A DNA stretch of 64,000 nucleotides from Marinomonas aquiplantarum (GCF_003314975.1 NZ_QNRF01000005.1:1-64000), one strand, 5' to 3'; positions 47,332-55,113 are shown, counted from the first letter of the stretch. The notes: generated by a model from the letters alone, not told the origin. Made by a program: numbers and translations.

Positions 47332-48369
47332 TTATCCTTTGTGTTGATGATGTTTGACCAAATCAATGGCCTCTAATAATACATTAACGTTTGCGTCGGC
47401 TTTATGACCATTTTCGGAAAGATAGCGACGGAATTGTTTACCGCCTGGCTCACCTTGGAAAATGCCAAGAATATGACGCGTTAAATGAAGCAGTCGTTCC
47501 CCTCGTGCGAGTTGTTCCTCAACATAAGGCACAAATGCTTCCAATGCTTGATATCTGTCTGTTACCAATGGCGTATTGCCATAGATGGCTTGGTCTACTT
47601 GACTTAATAACCAAGGGTTGTGATATGCCTCACGGCCAATCATCACACCATCTACTTTTAGCAGATGTGTTTGGCATTCCTCTATGGTTTTAATGCCACC
47701 GTTAATGATGATTTCAAGGTCTGGAAAATCTTCTTTTAGCTGATGAACATAATGGTACTTAAGAGGCGGAATCTCTCGATTTTCCTTAGGACTCAAGCCC
47801 TGTAAAATGGCATTACGTGCATGCACAATAAAGGTGTTTACTCCGGTGGTAGCCACATCGCCCACAAAATCACGTACCACGCTGTAATCTTGTTGTTCAT
47901 CCAAACCGATACGATGCTTAATAGTCACCGGAATGTTGCAAGCGTCCTGCATTGCCTTCATAGCGTCTTTAACTTTGTCAGGATGCGCCATCAAACAAGC
48001 GCCAATCAAACTGTTTTGTACGCGGTCACTCGGACAACCCACGTTCAAATTGACCTCGTCGTAGCCAAACTTTTCCGCCATGGCTGCGCATTGACCTAAA
48101 TCTTTAGCGTTGGAGCCGCCTAATTGTAATGCAATAGGGTGTTCACAATCGTCATAACGTAAAAAACGTTCTGGATTATTGCCTTTTAATAAAGCCCCAG
48201 ATGTCACCATCTCAGTATAAAGCAAAGTGTTCTTCGTCAAGGTGCGCGCAAACACCCGATAATCAGACGTAGTCCAATCCATCATGGGTGCGACGGAGAA
48301 TCGTCTATCCACTGTATCCTTTGTATTGTCTGGCTTAGAGGCTATAATGTCAGTGTTTTCGTTTAGCAT
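47332..48369 (-). CDS. dusA: tRNA-dihydrouridine synthase A
   Basis: This 345-residue flavoenzyme has the Dus signature [19 protein letters not shown] at residues 22-40, catalytic Cys112 in [10 protein letters not shown], and FMN contacts NGGIKT and [10 protein letters not shown]. It reduces U20 in the tRNA D-loop. The 5' end of dusA is a known attachment site for integrases, and an integrase gene lies divergently 157 bases away. The first ~20 residues ([20 protein letters not shown]) may have been reshaped by the insertion. Confidence 0.93.
   Translation of the reverse strand: MLNENTDIIASKPDNTKDTVDRRFSVAPMMDWTTSDYRVFARTLTKNTLLYTEMVTSGALLKGNNPERFLRYDDCEHPIALQLGGSNAKDLGQCAAMAEKFGYDEVNLNVGCPSDRVQNSLIGACLMAHPDKVKDAMKAMQDACNIPVTIKHRIGLDEQQDYSVVRDFVGDVATTGVNTFIVHARNAILQGLSPKENREIPPLKYHYVHQLKEDFPDLEIIINGGIKTIEECQTHLLKVDGVMIGREAYHNPWLLSQVDQAIYGNTPLVTDRYQALEAFVPYVEEQLARGERLLHLTRHILGIFQGEPGGKQFRRYLSENGHKADANVNVLLEAIDLVKHHQHKG
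48250..48300 (-). other. Presumed attachment site (attL) in the 5' end of dusA
   Basis: The codons for [15 protein letters not shown] lie here and correspond to the conserved stretch used by dusA-associated integrases. The exact crossover cannot be seen because I find no second copy inside the window. Confidence 0.4.
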
Positions 48370-48526
48370 TTATATGGTCAATTTGGGTCAAAAATAGGCG
48401 TTTTAAGGAGTCTGGTGCTAACAAAGTGCTAAAAATATTTTTTTAGCACTCGCCTGTACCAAGCCTTCTAAAATACCTTAAATAATTATGGTTCCCAATT
48501 ATGTCATAAAATTACAGGATTGTGAT

Positions 48527-49669
48527 ATGGCTAGTTTCAGGAAGAGAAAAAAGAAAGATGGAACAGACGTAGTTTATGCCCAAATTCGGATCAAAAAGCA
48601 GGGCAATGTTGTATTCAGTGAAAGTGAGGCATTTGAAGGTCGTAATGCTCAGCGTGATGCGGAATTGTGGGCTAATGTTCGTGAATCTGAAATCAAGCGT
48701 AGGTTAGATAGCGGCAAATCACTCGTTCAGTTATCCGTTGCTGAAGGTATGTCACGTTATTTGGCTGAGCATGAGAATGCGCCAAACCCTCTTGGTAAAA
48801 CCAAACACAACACCATGCTTTTAATGAGTAAAGAAGCGATGTTGGGGGAGGTGGCTTTGTCTGAAATAAAAGCCGCTGACTTATTGCTCTATTTTCGAAA
48901 GCGTTATCATGAAGATGGTGCGGCCGCGGCAACGGTTATGCAGGATGCGAGTTATATTCGTGTTTTAGCCAAATATGCCCGCGTAGCTTGGTCTATCCCC
49001 ATTGATTTGCAAGAAATTGATGATGCTGTTGACCTTGGCGGTAAGATGGGAGTGATTGACCGATCGACTCAGCGCACACGACGACCAACTCTGGATGAGG
49101 TTAAGGCAATTTGTTCTTACAGTGGAAGAACCAAGACTGGCCGTGGCTGCAATACTAAGCATGTCACACCATTGGAAGATGTTGTGTTGTTCGCTATTTT
49201 TTCGACAAGGCGTTTAGGTGAGATTTGCCGTATGGAGTGGAATGATGTCGATTTTGAGGAAGGGACTGTCGAAATCAAAGACATGAAGCACCCAAGAAAA
49301 AAGAAGGGCAATAATGTTATTTTGCATTTGCCAGGTAGGGCGCTCGAAATCATTAAACGACAACCAAGAGCGGAAAATGAGCCTCGCATTTTTCCCTATC
49401 ATGAAAGAACCATTGGTACGGCCTATCAGCGCGCGTGTAAGTTTGCCGATATTGAGGATTTAACTTTTCATGATCTGCGCCATGAAGGGGTTAGTCACTT
49501 GTTTGAGCTAGGTTACTCCATTCCTCAAGTGAGTATGATTTCCGGCCATCGGTCTTGGGCGAACCTTTCTCGGTATACTCATTTAGGCAAGTTGGACAAG
49601 TTTGATAAATATGATGGTTTTGAGTTTGTGAATGGCCTCGGAGAGGCCGGCTTGGTTAAGCCGACATAG
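48527..49669 (+). CDS. Tyrosine integrase next to dusA
   Basis: This 380-residue tyrosine recombinase has a basic N-terminal arm-binding region (MASFRKRKKKDGTDVVYAQIRI), a core-binding domain, and catalytic residues in FSTRRLGEICRMEW (Arg), FHDLRHEGVSHL (His-x-x-Arg) and SGHRSWANLSRYTHL (His and Tyr). I chose the ATG at 48527, preceded by ACAGGA. Its place directly outside dusA, divergent from it, fits the dusA-associated integrase group. Its last 14 bases overlap prtN tail-to-tail. Confidence 0.9.
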   Translation: MASFRKRKKKDGTDVVYAQIRIKKQGNVVFSESEAFEGRNAQRDAELWANVRESEIKRRLDSGKSLVQLSVAEGMSRYLAEHENAPNPLGKTKHNTMLLMSKEAMLGEVALSEIKAADLLLYFRKRYHEDGAAAATVMQDASYIRVLAKYARVAWSIPIDLQEIDDAVDLGGKMGVIDRSTQRTRRPTLDEVKAICSYSGRTKTGRGCNTKHVTPLEDVVLFAIFSTRRLGEICRMEWNDVDFEEGTVEIKDMKHPRKKKGNNVILHLPGRALEIIKRQPRAENEPRIFPYHERTIGTAYQRACKFADIEDLTFHDLRHEGVSHLFELGYSIPQVSMISGHRSWANLSRYTHLGKLDKFDKYDGFEFVNGLGEAGLVKPT

Positions 49670-50018
49670 CCTCTCGTTGTACGCGTCGGCCCCGTCTTAC
49701 AGGGCCTTCTTTCGTCAGGTTTTGTTTTTTGCTTTGTTTTGCCGCAATAGGCGCTTTACCACTTAGCAGTAAGGCGCGTTGTTTGGCTTCTTCACGCGCT
49801 TTGTCCAATGCCTCGGCCAAATCTTCTAGATGAATGATGTAGGGGCTCTTCTGTGATTTACTCATTCGAAAGGCTGGTATGGGAAGCTCTCCAATATTAG
49901 CCGCTTTATTCGCCTCATGTAGCGTTTTGAAGTTAGTGTAATGCAATGCTTCTTCAAGCTTTACGGCCGCTCGTCCTTCAAATTCAGCCATGAGTAAAAA
50001 TAGTGTTTTTGAGCTCAT
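49656..50018 (-). CDS. prtN: PrtN-like pyocin activator protein
   Basis: This 120-residue protein matches PrtN: KTLFLLMAEFEGRAAVKLEEA, ANIGELPIPAFRMSKSQKSPYIIHLEDLAEALDKAREEA. PrtN activates pyocin genes in Pseudomonas and related proteins occur in many prophages. I chose the ATG at 50018 because GGAGAAGGAAC precedes it. It is the last gene of the leftward csrA operon. No P-box or tailocin genes are visible in the window. Confidence 0.8.
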   Translation of the reverse strand: MSSKTLFLLMAEFEGRAAVKLEEALHYTNFKTLHEANKAANIGELPIPAFRMSKSQKSPYIIHLEDLAEALDKAREEAKQRALLLSGKAPIAAKQSKKQNLTKEGPVRRGRRVQREAMSA

Positions 50019-50029
50019 GTTCCTTCTCC

Positions 50030-50455
50030 CTAGTTTAATAGACGTGGTGGAACGTCTATCCACGTGCTTTTGAATTTTCCCGCATGCTTTGGGTCTTCCT
50101 GACGAACGCATTGTTTATAGCCAATCTGGTTAGCCCCAAATTTACGTGCGATTGCGCTGAATTCATTACAGCGCTTTGGGTCGCCATAAAGCGGTGATAT
50201 CTGCTTTGGCGTAAGGTTGGTCATGTAATGGCTGACCAATTCATTCAACGCATTTTGATAGGGCTCTTCTGGAATCTCACCAATATTGGCAAGGATTTTT
50301 ACCGCAATATCAACCTTGCTTAATCGTCTGTCGAACTTCCATTTTGAGACCATTTCTTTTGCTGCTTTGGCTCCCGCTTTTTCAATGTTAGCGAGGCGTG
50401 TTTTGGCTTGTTTTTCTGCCAGTTCTTTTGATACTCCAAATACGGCAAAGCTCAT
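50030..50455 (-). CDS. Phage-type protein of unknown function
   Basis: This 141-residue protein is rich in Lys and Ala, with KELAEKQAKTRLANIEKAGAKAAKEMVSKWKFDRRLSKVDIAVKILANIG and a C-terminal RCNEFSAIARKFGANQIGYKQCVRQ block. The start has a strong site, GGAGGATGAT. It lies between the coiled-coil gene and prtN in one operon. I do not recognise it. Confidence 0.65.
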   Translation of the reverse strand: MSFAVFGVSKELAEKQAKTRLANIEKAGAKAAKEMVSKWKFDRRLSKVDIAVKILANIGEIPEEPYQNALNELVSHYMTNLTPKQISPLYGDPKRCNEFSAIARKFGANQIGYKQCVRQEDPKHAGKFKSTWIDVPPRLLN

Positions 50456-50467
50456 ATCATCCTCCTT

Positions 50468-50932
50468 TTACGCAACCTGTTGCGCTGTTTTGATGACGGA
50501 CATGGCTAATTCATAGCCGTGGTAACCCTTGGCGAACACGCTTCTTTGTTGGGTGTCTAGCTCGCCATGTTGGTTGTAAGGGTTGCGCCAGTATGTTGGG
50601 TCGGCATATTGAGCCAAGATGGCTAAGGCTTTGCTGTTATCAATGTCTGCATGTTCATTAAGAAGCTGACTGATGCGAGCATTGGCAGAGTTCAGTTGCT
50701 GCTCAAGTTGGTTAATGGTGCGTTGCAGGTTCTCGTTATGCAGTTTCACTCGATAATTTTCTGCAGCGGCACGAGCTAGGTTATCCCGCATGCTGTCAGA
50801 CATAGAGGCGATTGTGCATAGACTCTCGTAGCCGTTAATGGCTTCGATAAGCTGTCGAACGGTGATGGGATGACTGTTTTGGTCGTGGCCTGCTATTAGG
50901 TCTTCTTGCCAGTTATATTGATTAGTATTCAT
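50468..50932 (-). CDS. Coiled-coil phage-type protein of unknown function
   Basis: This 154-residue protein has a central coiled coil (NYRVKLHNENLQRTINQLEQQLNSANARISQLLNEH) between an N-terminal VRQLIEAINGYESL and a C-terminal aromatic part (YADPTYWRNPYNQHG, FAKGYHGYELAM). The ATG is preceded by AAGGAGATACC. It follows the csrA-like gene in the leftward operon. The function is unknown. Confidence 0.65.
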   Translation of the reverse strand: MNTNQYNWQEDLIAGHDQNSHPITVRQLIEAINGYESLCTIASMSDSMRDNLARAAAENYRVKLHNENLQRTINQLEQQLNSANARISQLLNEHADIDNSKALAILAQYADPTYWRNPYNQHGELDTQQRSVFAKGYHGYELAMSVIKTAQQVA

Positions 50933-50985
50933 GGTATCTCCTTGTGTGGCTAACAGCGATTTAATGATGCATCCATGCTCATTTT

Positions 50986-51294
50986 TTAGTGTGCCAAGCT
51001 GGCGATGGCGCCGGATTGTTCGGCTTTGATTTTTAGGTAAATTTCTTCGCGATGAACGGCAATATCACGCGGTGCGGTGATACCAAGACGAACTTGCATG
51101 CCTTTTACGCTCAGAATTTCCACGCTGATGTTGTCGCCAATGTTGATGGCTTGCCCAACTTTGCGAGTTTGGGTGAGAAGGGTGGGGGTTGCAGTACGAA
51201 TGCGGATTAGATTGCTTTTGATGCCAGAAACCGTCACTTCGATTTCATCGCCAATCATGATGGTTTCGCCAATGCGTCGAGTCAGAATTAACAT
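50986..51294 (-). CDS. csrA: CsrA-like RNA-binding protein with internal duplication
   Basis: This 102-residue protein holds one and a half CsrA units. Residues 1-38 are a CsrA beta1-beta4 segment ([35 protein letters not shown]). Residues 39-102 are a complete CsrA-like unit ([47 protein letters not shown]). T5-R6-R7-x-G9 aligns with T43-R44-K45-x-G47, an offset of 38. Chromosomal CsrA is about 60 residues. Only the second unit has the beta5 VHREE RNA-contact residues (Arg82). It heads a leftward operon from its own TTGACA promoter. Confidence 0.85.
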   Translation of the reverse strand: MLILTRRIGETIMIGDEIEVTVSGIKSNLIRIRTATPTLLTQTRKVGQAINIGDNISVEILSVKGMQVRLGITAPRDIAVHREEIYLKIKAEQSGAIASLAH

Positions 51295-51304
51295 AATTTC
51301 CTAT

Positions 51305-51375
51305 CCTTTTGGTTGTATTGATAGGATTAAATTACAACCATAAGTGGTTTTGTGTCAACACCTAAAAGTTGTAAA
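51305..51375 (-). promoter_or_regulatory. csrA operon promoter with CI/Cro-like sites
   Basis: Read leftward, TTTACAACTTTTA (51375-51363), -35 TTGACA (51358-51353), an 18-bp spacer and TAATTT (51334-51329) are followed by ATACAACCAAAAGG (51318-51305). The same blocks occur in the same order at the cro promoter. Confidence 0.65.
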
Positions 51376-51401
51376 ATTGTTTGTTTGATTGCTGAGCGCA
51401 T

Positions 51402-51428
51402 AAAAAAGCCCGCTAATATGCGGGCTTT
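51402..51428 (-). terminator. Intrinsic terminator after the CI-type repressor
   Basis: AAAGCCCGC (51405-51413) pairs with GCGGGCTTT (51420-51428) around a 6-base loop. Read leftward it ends in a T-run, closing the repressor transcript before the csrA promoter. Confidence 0.9.
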
Positions 51429-51444
51429 AGTGAGACAAAAAAAA

Positions 51445-52092
51445 TTAAAATTTTACTTTTGCTTCGGTGACAACACCGACTATGCGGCAGTTTCCATTGA
51501 TTTCAATTGATCGATATTCTGGATTCAGTGGTTTCAAATACTTATGGCCAGCATCAATAACAAGTTTTTTGAAAGTGACCTCATCAGTCCCTTCTAGCTT
51601 AGCTATAACTAGGCTGCCATTATCAGCTGCAATATTGGGATCGACTAGTATCAAATGACCTTCGGGGATGCTTTGGCCAGAGCTTGAAGTCATGCTATCG
51701 CCAACCACTTTTAACCAGAAAGCGTTTTCACTGGCCGAGCTAGGCGATTCTTGCCATTCGATATCATCACCTAAATCTCTGTAGTCTACAGCTTCGCCCC
51801 ATGAACCTGCTTGCACGTGGCTTATAACAGGGAGCTTCTTAGAAGGAAAGCCAAATGGAGCAGATGTCACATTACTGGACGACTCGTCAGAGTTAGCGAC
51901 AATTCCAAACTGAAGCCATTCTGGTGAGCACTCTAATGCATTTGATAATTCCAAAAGCTTTCTGGGGTTGTGTGTTCTCCCATCTTCAATTTTCTGAAGA
52001 GACTGTTGGCTAATGCCCACCACTTTTGCAAGTTCTGCTTGCGTAAGTTTTAAGTGTGTTCGCTGTTGTTTTACTCGTTCTGCAATTGTCAT
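51445..52092 (-). CDS. CI-type phage repressor with S24 peptidase domain
   Basis: This 215-residue protein has an N-terminal XRE HTH (KLTQAELAKVVGISQQSLQKIEDGRTHNPRKL) and a C-terminal S24 domain. The cleavage site is Ala95-Gly96 (VQAGSWGE), the catalytic Ser133 lies in GDSMTS and Lys165 in VIAKLEG. It should be inactivated by RecA-stimulated self-cleavage after DNA damage. It is divergent from the Cro-like gene across a 115-base operator region. Confidence 0.92.
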   Translation of the reverse strand: MTIAERVKQQRTHLKLTQAELAKVVGISQQSLQKIEDGRTHNPRKLLELSNALECSPEWLQFGIVANSDESSSNVTSAPFGFPSKKLPVISHVQAGSWGEAVDYRDLGDDIEWQESPSSASENAFWLKVVGDSMTSSSGQSIPEGHLILVDPNIAADNGSLVIAKLEGTDEVTFKKLVIDAGHKYLKPLNPEYRSIEINGNCRIVGVVTEAKVKF

Positions 52093-52134
52093 TTTAAACC
52101 AAGCATCATTTTACGTGTTAATCATAAATCCATA

Positions 52135-52195
52135 TTTACAACTTTTAATGTATTTGACAAACAATAATATGTTGTTATTAAATACAACCAAAAGG
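52135..52195 (+). promoter_or_regulatory. cro promoter with putative operators
   Basis: TTTACAACTTTTA (52135-52147), -35 TTGACA (52154-52159), a 16-bp spacer, -10 TATTAA (52176-52181) and ATACAACCAAAAGG (52182-52195). The TACAAC-bearing blocks are candidate CI/Cro sites because they recur at the csrA promoter. Confidence 0.6.
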
Positions 52196-52207
52196 TGTGG
52201 AGGATAT

Positions 52208-52408
52208 ATGTCTGCTATACAAAAAGCTGTAAATATTATTGGGACTCAAACAAAAGTCGCTCGATTAATTGGTGTTAAGCAAGCCCATGTTTGGAATTGG
52301 TTGCGTCTACACAAACGTGCTCCTGCTAAATACATTCGCCGCATATCAGAAGCGACAGAGGGAAAAGTGAGTGTTGATGAGCTTCTTCAAGACCATGAAT
52401 CACTCTAA
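52208..52408 (+). CDS. Cro/YdaS-like regulator
   Basis: This 66-residue protein is a single HTH: MSAIQKAVNIIGTQTKVARLIGVKQAHVWNWLRLHKRAPAKYIRRISEATEGKVSVDEL. It matches the YdaS/Cro group. I chose the ATG at 52208 because GGAGGATAT precedes it. It is the first gene of the rightward early operon, opposed to the CI-type repressor. Confidence 0.85.
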   Translation: MSAIQKAVNIIGTQTKVARLIGVKQAHVWNWLRLHKRAPAKYIRRISEATEGKVSVDELLQDHESL

Positions 52409-52467
52409 TACTTAGTTTATTGCTCGATTTTTAAGCAAACCACGTTTGAATGAATCAGGAGAAAACA

Positions 52468-52755
52468 ATGAGTGAACACAAAAGTAGAGCCAGAAAAATC
52501 CTTCCAGCGCCTGATATCACCAGTGTTGTTGGCGATATCAGTGAGCTTAAAAAGGCTTGTGATGTCGCTTTAGCGTCACTTGAGTATTCAAACTTACAAG
52601 GCACGCATTTTTATCAGCACCTTGTGAGTACGAAAGAGGCAACTGAATTAGTTCTTCAAGGACTTTCTTTTAACTACATAACGCCTCGTGTCTTCGATCA
52701 CGTCTGGGATGGAATCCTCACCAAGAAAGACATTGCAATGAACCGTAGGGATTAG
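52468..52755 (+). CDS. Phage early protein of unknown function
   Basis: This 95-residue protein reads MSEHKSRARKILPAPDITSVVGDISELKKACDVALASLEYSN, then THFYQHLVSTKEATELVLQGLSF. The ATG follows AGGAGAAAACA, a leader repeated before the next two rightward genes. Its last 108 bases overlap a converging frame on the other strand. The function is unknown. Confidence 0.65.
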   Translation: MSEHKSRARKILPAPDITSVVGDISELKKACDVALASLEYSNLQGTHFYQHLVSTKEATELVLQGLSFNYITPRVFDHVWDGILTKKDIAMNRRD

Positions 52756-52938
52756 CTCGTTATTTATAAGGTCGTAGGTGACGGCTGCAACAATAAAGCC
52801 ATCTGGTGCATCCAGTTCCCGCTCTTCTTCTGGAAGATTAATCACTTCTAAGAAGCGAGGTATGGGGCCTGAAACACCTGAGAGTCTTTTGGTGATGTGT
52901 TCGCTATCTCCGATTTTTTTAAGAAGCACAATATCCAT
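52648..52938 (-). CDS. Possible antisense-encoded small protein
   Basis: This 96-residue frame reads MDIVLLKKIGDSEHITKRLSGVSGPIPRFLEVINLPEEERELDAPDGFIVAAVTYDL and looks like a real protein by composition. The ATG at 52938 has AAGGA upstream. It overlaps the end of the rightward gene by 108 bases and fills the gap before the next one. No family is recognised. Confidence 0.5.
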   Translation of the reverse strand: MDIVLLKKIGDSEHITKRLSGVSGPIPRFLEVINLPEEERELDAPDGFIVAAVTYDLINNELIPTVHCNVFLGEDSIPDVIEDTRRYVVKRKSLKN

Positions 52939-53036
52939 ACGCATTCCTTGCATGTGTAGTAACGGAATACTCAATTTAGAACATTACATACGTGGCTTCA
53001 AGTGAAGGGCACGTTTAGTTATTTCAGGAGAAAACA

Positions 53037-53288
53037 ATGAGTAAGCATAAGTGCAGTTTAGGCGAAGTGCAGGAGTCTCTTTCTAAGTTAAGAGTGCAGC
53101 TTTGGGCAACCTCTGGTCATTTAAGTCATGCTGGTTTAAGTGAAACCCATGCATCTCGTCAATTAAACGCAACTGGCGAAATGCTTGATCAACTTCTTGA
53201 GCTGTTATCAAGGGTTCCCATTCCAACCGAAGTCTTCAATAACGAAGGCGTGGGAATGGCGACCGAAGTAGGGCATACGTCTAATTAA
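53037..53288 (+). CDS. Phage early protein of unknown function
   Basis: This 83-residue, mainly helical protein reads MSKHKCSLGEVQESLSKLRVQLWATSGHLSHAGLSETHASRQLNATGEMLDQLLELLSRV. The leader CACGTTT-n-TCAGGAGAAAACAATGAGT is nearly the same as the one before the gene at 52468. The function is unknown. Confidence 0.65.
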   Translation: MSKHKCSLGEVQESLSKLRVQLWATSGHLSHAGLSETHASRQLNATGEMLDQLLELLSRVPIPTEVFNNEGVGMATEVGHTSN

Positions 53289-53298
53289 GGAGAAAACA

Positions 53299-53742
53299 AT
53301 GGATCACATTGACCAAGCGATATACGACACAGTCCATAACTCTGGGATGGGGGCGAAAGCCATCGCGCCGCTGATGGGGGTAGGGCATCAGGTTCTGATC
53401 AATAAGGCCAACCCGCAATCAGAAACCCACAAGCTCACTTTGCGCGAGTCGGTCGCCTTGCAACTGATTACCGGCAATCATGCTATTCATCGTGCCATGG
53501 GTATTGAGCTGAGTGTTCAGGCGGAAGAACGAGGGCCTGTGTTGGGCATCTTAGAGTCGGCCTTTAAAGCGGGCAAAGAGCATGGCGATGTGGTTCAGGC
53601 GATTTATAAGTCGTTAGAAGACGGCCGAATGACGATGCGCGAGCAAGAGGAATGTCAGCGGGAAATCACTGAAGCCATTGAAGCGTTAATGCAGCTTCGT
53701 GAATCGGTGCTCAAACACAGTATGAAGCAAATGAAAGGTTAG
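53299..53742 (+). CDS. CII-type phage regulatory protein (CP76 family)
   Basis: This 147-residue protein matches phage regulatory CII proteins of the CP76 type: DQAIYDTVHNSGMGAKAIAPLMGVGHQVLINKANPQSETHKLTLRESVALQLITGNHAIHRAMG, then a helical C terminus. Such proteins help choose between lysis and lysogeny. It precedes the replication gene by 5 bases. Confidence 0.82.
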   Translation: MDHIDQAIYDTVHNSGMGAKAIAPLMGVGHQVLINKANPQSETHKLTLRESVALQLITGNHAIHRAMGIELSVQAEERGPVLGILESAFKAGKEHGDVVQAIYKSLEDGRMTMREQEECQREITEAIEALMQLRESVLKHSMKQMKG

Positions 53743-53747
53743 CTGCC

Positions 53748-54488
53748 ATGAGTATGGAATTAATGGTTAAGGCCATGAAAACCAAGGTAGGTAACCCACT
53801 TCGCAAACTTGTGCTTATTAAACTCGCTGATAATGCAAATGATCAGGGTGAGTGTTGGCCAAGTTATCAGTACATCGCAGATCAATGTGAAATTGGTAAG
53901 CGAACCGTGATCAGTCACATTGATTCATTAATAGAGTCTGGCTTGCTAACGAAAACCATTCGAAAAGGCGCCAAAGGAAATTCATCTAATGTTTATGTAC
54001 TGAATCTTGACGCCAAGCCAGTAAACAATGGGGGTGCAAATGCTGCACCCCCTAGTGCAAATGTCGCACCCCCTAGTGCAAATGCTGCACCCCCTAGTGC
54101 AAATGCTGCACCAGGGGGGGGTGCAAATGCTGCACCCAGAACCAGTCACTTTCTTGAACCAGTCAAAGAACCAGTCAACTCTTTGGTCGTTCCGCCCAAA
54201 CGCAAAAAATCAAAACGGGCTTCTGGCGTTCCCGATGAATTTCTCGTTGACCAGCGGATGCTCGATTGGCTAACCGAAAACCAAATCATCACCGACTGGC
54301 GAACCGAGACCAATAATTTCTTGGACCATCACCGAGCCAAGGGCTCAACCATGGCGGACTGGGTGGCCGCATGGCGAACGTGGATGCGCAATTCCATGAA
54401 GTTCGCCACAGGGCGACCGGCACCGCCGCACTCAGCCAAACAGCAAGTTCACGACAGTTTGTCGAATATCCACGATACCGACTGGTAG
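53748..54488 (+). CDS. O-like phage replication protein with embedded iterons
   Basis: This 246-residue protein has an N-terminal winged-helix (HTH_36) domain (LRKLVLIKLADNANDQGECWPSYQYIADQCEIGKRTVISHIDSLIESGLL). A repeat linker SANAAPP (about residues 92-130) follows. The C-terminal DnaT-like part (FLVDQRMLDWLTENQIITDWRTETNNFLDHHRAKGSTMADWVAAWRTWMRN) probably contacts the host helicase machinery. The linker DNA carries five palindromic iterons, as the lambda O gene carries the lambda origin. The ATG at 53748 follows AGGTTAGCTGCC. Confidence 0.82.
   Translation: MSMELMVKAMKTKVGNPLRKLVLIKLADNANDQGECWPSYQYIADQCEIGKRTVISHIDSLIESGLLTKTIRKGAKGNSSNVYVLNLDAKPVNNGGANAAPPSANVAPPSANAAPPSANAAPGGGANAAPRTSHFLEPVKEPVNSLVVPPKRKKSKRASGVPDEFLVDQRMLDWLTENQIITDWRTETNNFLDHHRAKGSTMADWVAAWRTWMRNSMKFATGRPAPPHSAKQQVHDSLSNIHDTDW
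54034..54177 (+). repeat. Iterons and direct repeats, probable replication origin
   Basis: Units start at 54034, 54055, 54076, 54097 and 54121: GTGCAAATGCTGCAC, with the second carrying one swap (GTC for GCT). Spacing is 21, 21, 21 and 24 bp. Each holds the palindrome arms GTGCA/TGCAC. Three AACCAGTCA direct repeats follow at 54140, 54157 and 54169. Confidence 0.75.
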
Positions 54489-54497
54489 GAGCGAAGC

Positions 54498-54851
54498 ATG
54501 TACGATTTGTTTGATGAATTCCCAACCCCAGACGCCGCGTATTTTGAGGCCGCCAACCACGCCCACGACCTAGCGCACTGGCAACCAAGCCACTGTGCCG
54601 TTTTCGAAGCGGGGCGGCGAGTTGGCTTTGCTAAGCTGCGTCGACGTGACACCGGAGCAGGCAAGCGAGCCTTCACCAAAATCTACCAAGACGTGTGCAA
54701 AGCGTGTTTGCGTGGTGAGCGATTCAAACGTGTTGTCATCGAAGCGCCCAGCTTTGGTGAACAACTGACAGAGCAAGAATTACTGCAACGCCGAGTGATC
54801 GGCCGTGAGCGGGTTGGTCAATTGAAAAGCTTGTTAAGGGCTACGACATGA
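54498..54851 (+). CDS. Phage-type protein of unknown function
   Basis: This 117-residue protein reads MYDLFDEFPTPDAAYFEAANHAHDLAHWQPSH, then a basic region (AGRRVGFAKLRRRDTGAGKRAF) and KRVVIEAPSFGEQLTEQELLQRR. It starts 9 bases after the replication gene and overlaps the next by 4 bases. Its GC content is higher than that of the genes to the left. The function is unknown. Confidence 0.6.
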   Translation: MYDLFDEFPTPDAAYFEAANHAHDLAHWQPSHCAVFEAGRRVGFAKLRRRDTGAGKRAFTKIYQDVCKACLRGERFKRVVIEAPSFGEQLTEQELLQRRVIGRERVGQLKSLLRATT

Positions 54852-55096
54852 GCACAGAAAACCTCATTCGATACCACTTTGACGATGGCTCTGAAATCAC
54901 CGCGAGCTGGCGTGAAGCACCGCGTGACTGTAATTACATTTACTTTTTTAAGGGAGCCTACGCCTTCCTCAAAGTGAATGATCAAGGGTTATGGAAATTA
55001 GTGGATGTTGAGTTTCAAGAATGGGAGCAGATCACTAACCCCATTCGAATTACAGAGATTATGAAGAACGCTTACCCACGGCCTTCGGGGGTTTGA
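54848..55096 (+). CDS. Phage-type protein of unknown function
   Basis: This 82-residue protein reads MSTENLIRYHFDDGSEITASWREAPRDCNYIYFFKGAYAFLKVNDQGLWKLVDVEFQEW. It is mostly beta by pattern. It overlaps the upstream gene by 4 bases (ATGA), indicating coupling. Confidence 0.6.
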   Translation: MSTENLIRYHFDDGSEITASWREAPRDCNYIYFFKGAYAFLKVNDQGLWKLVDVEFQEWEQITNPIRITEIMKNAYPRPSGV

Positions 55097-55113
55097 GAAA
55101 TAGGAGCTAAGCA

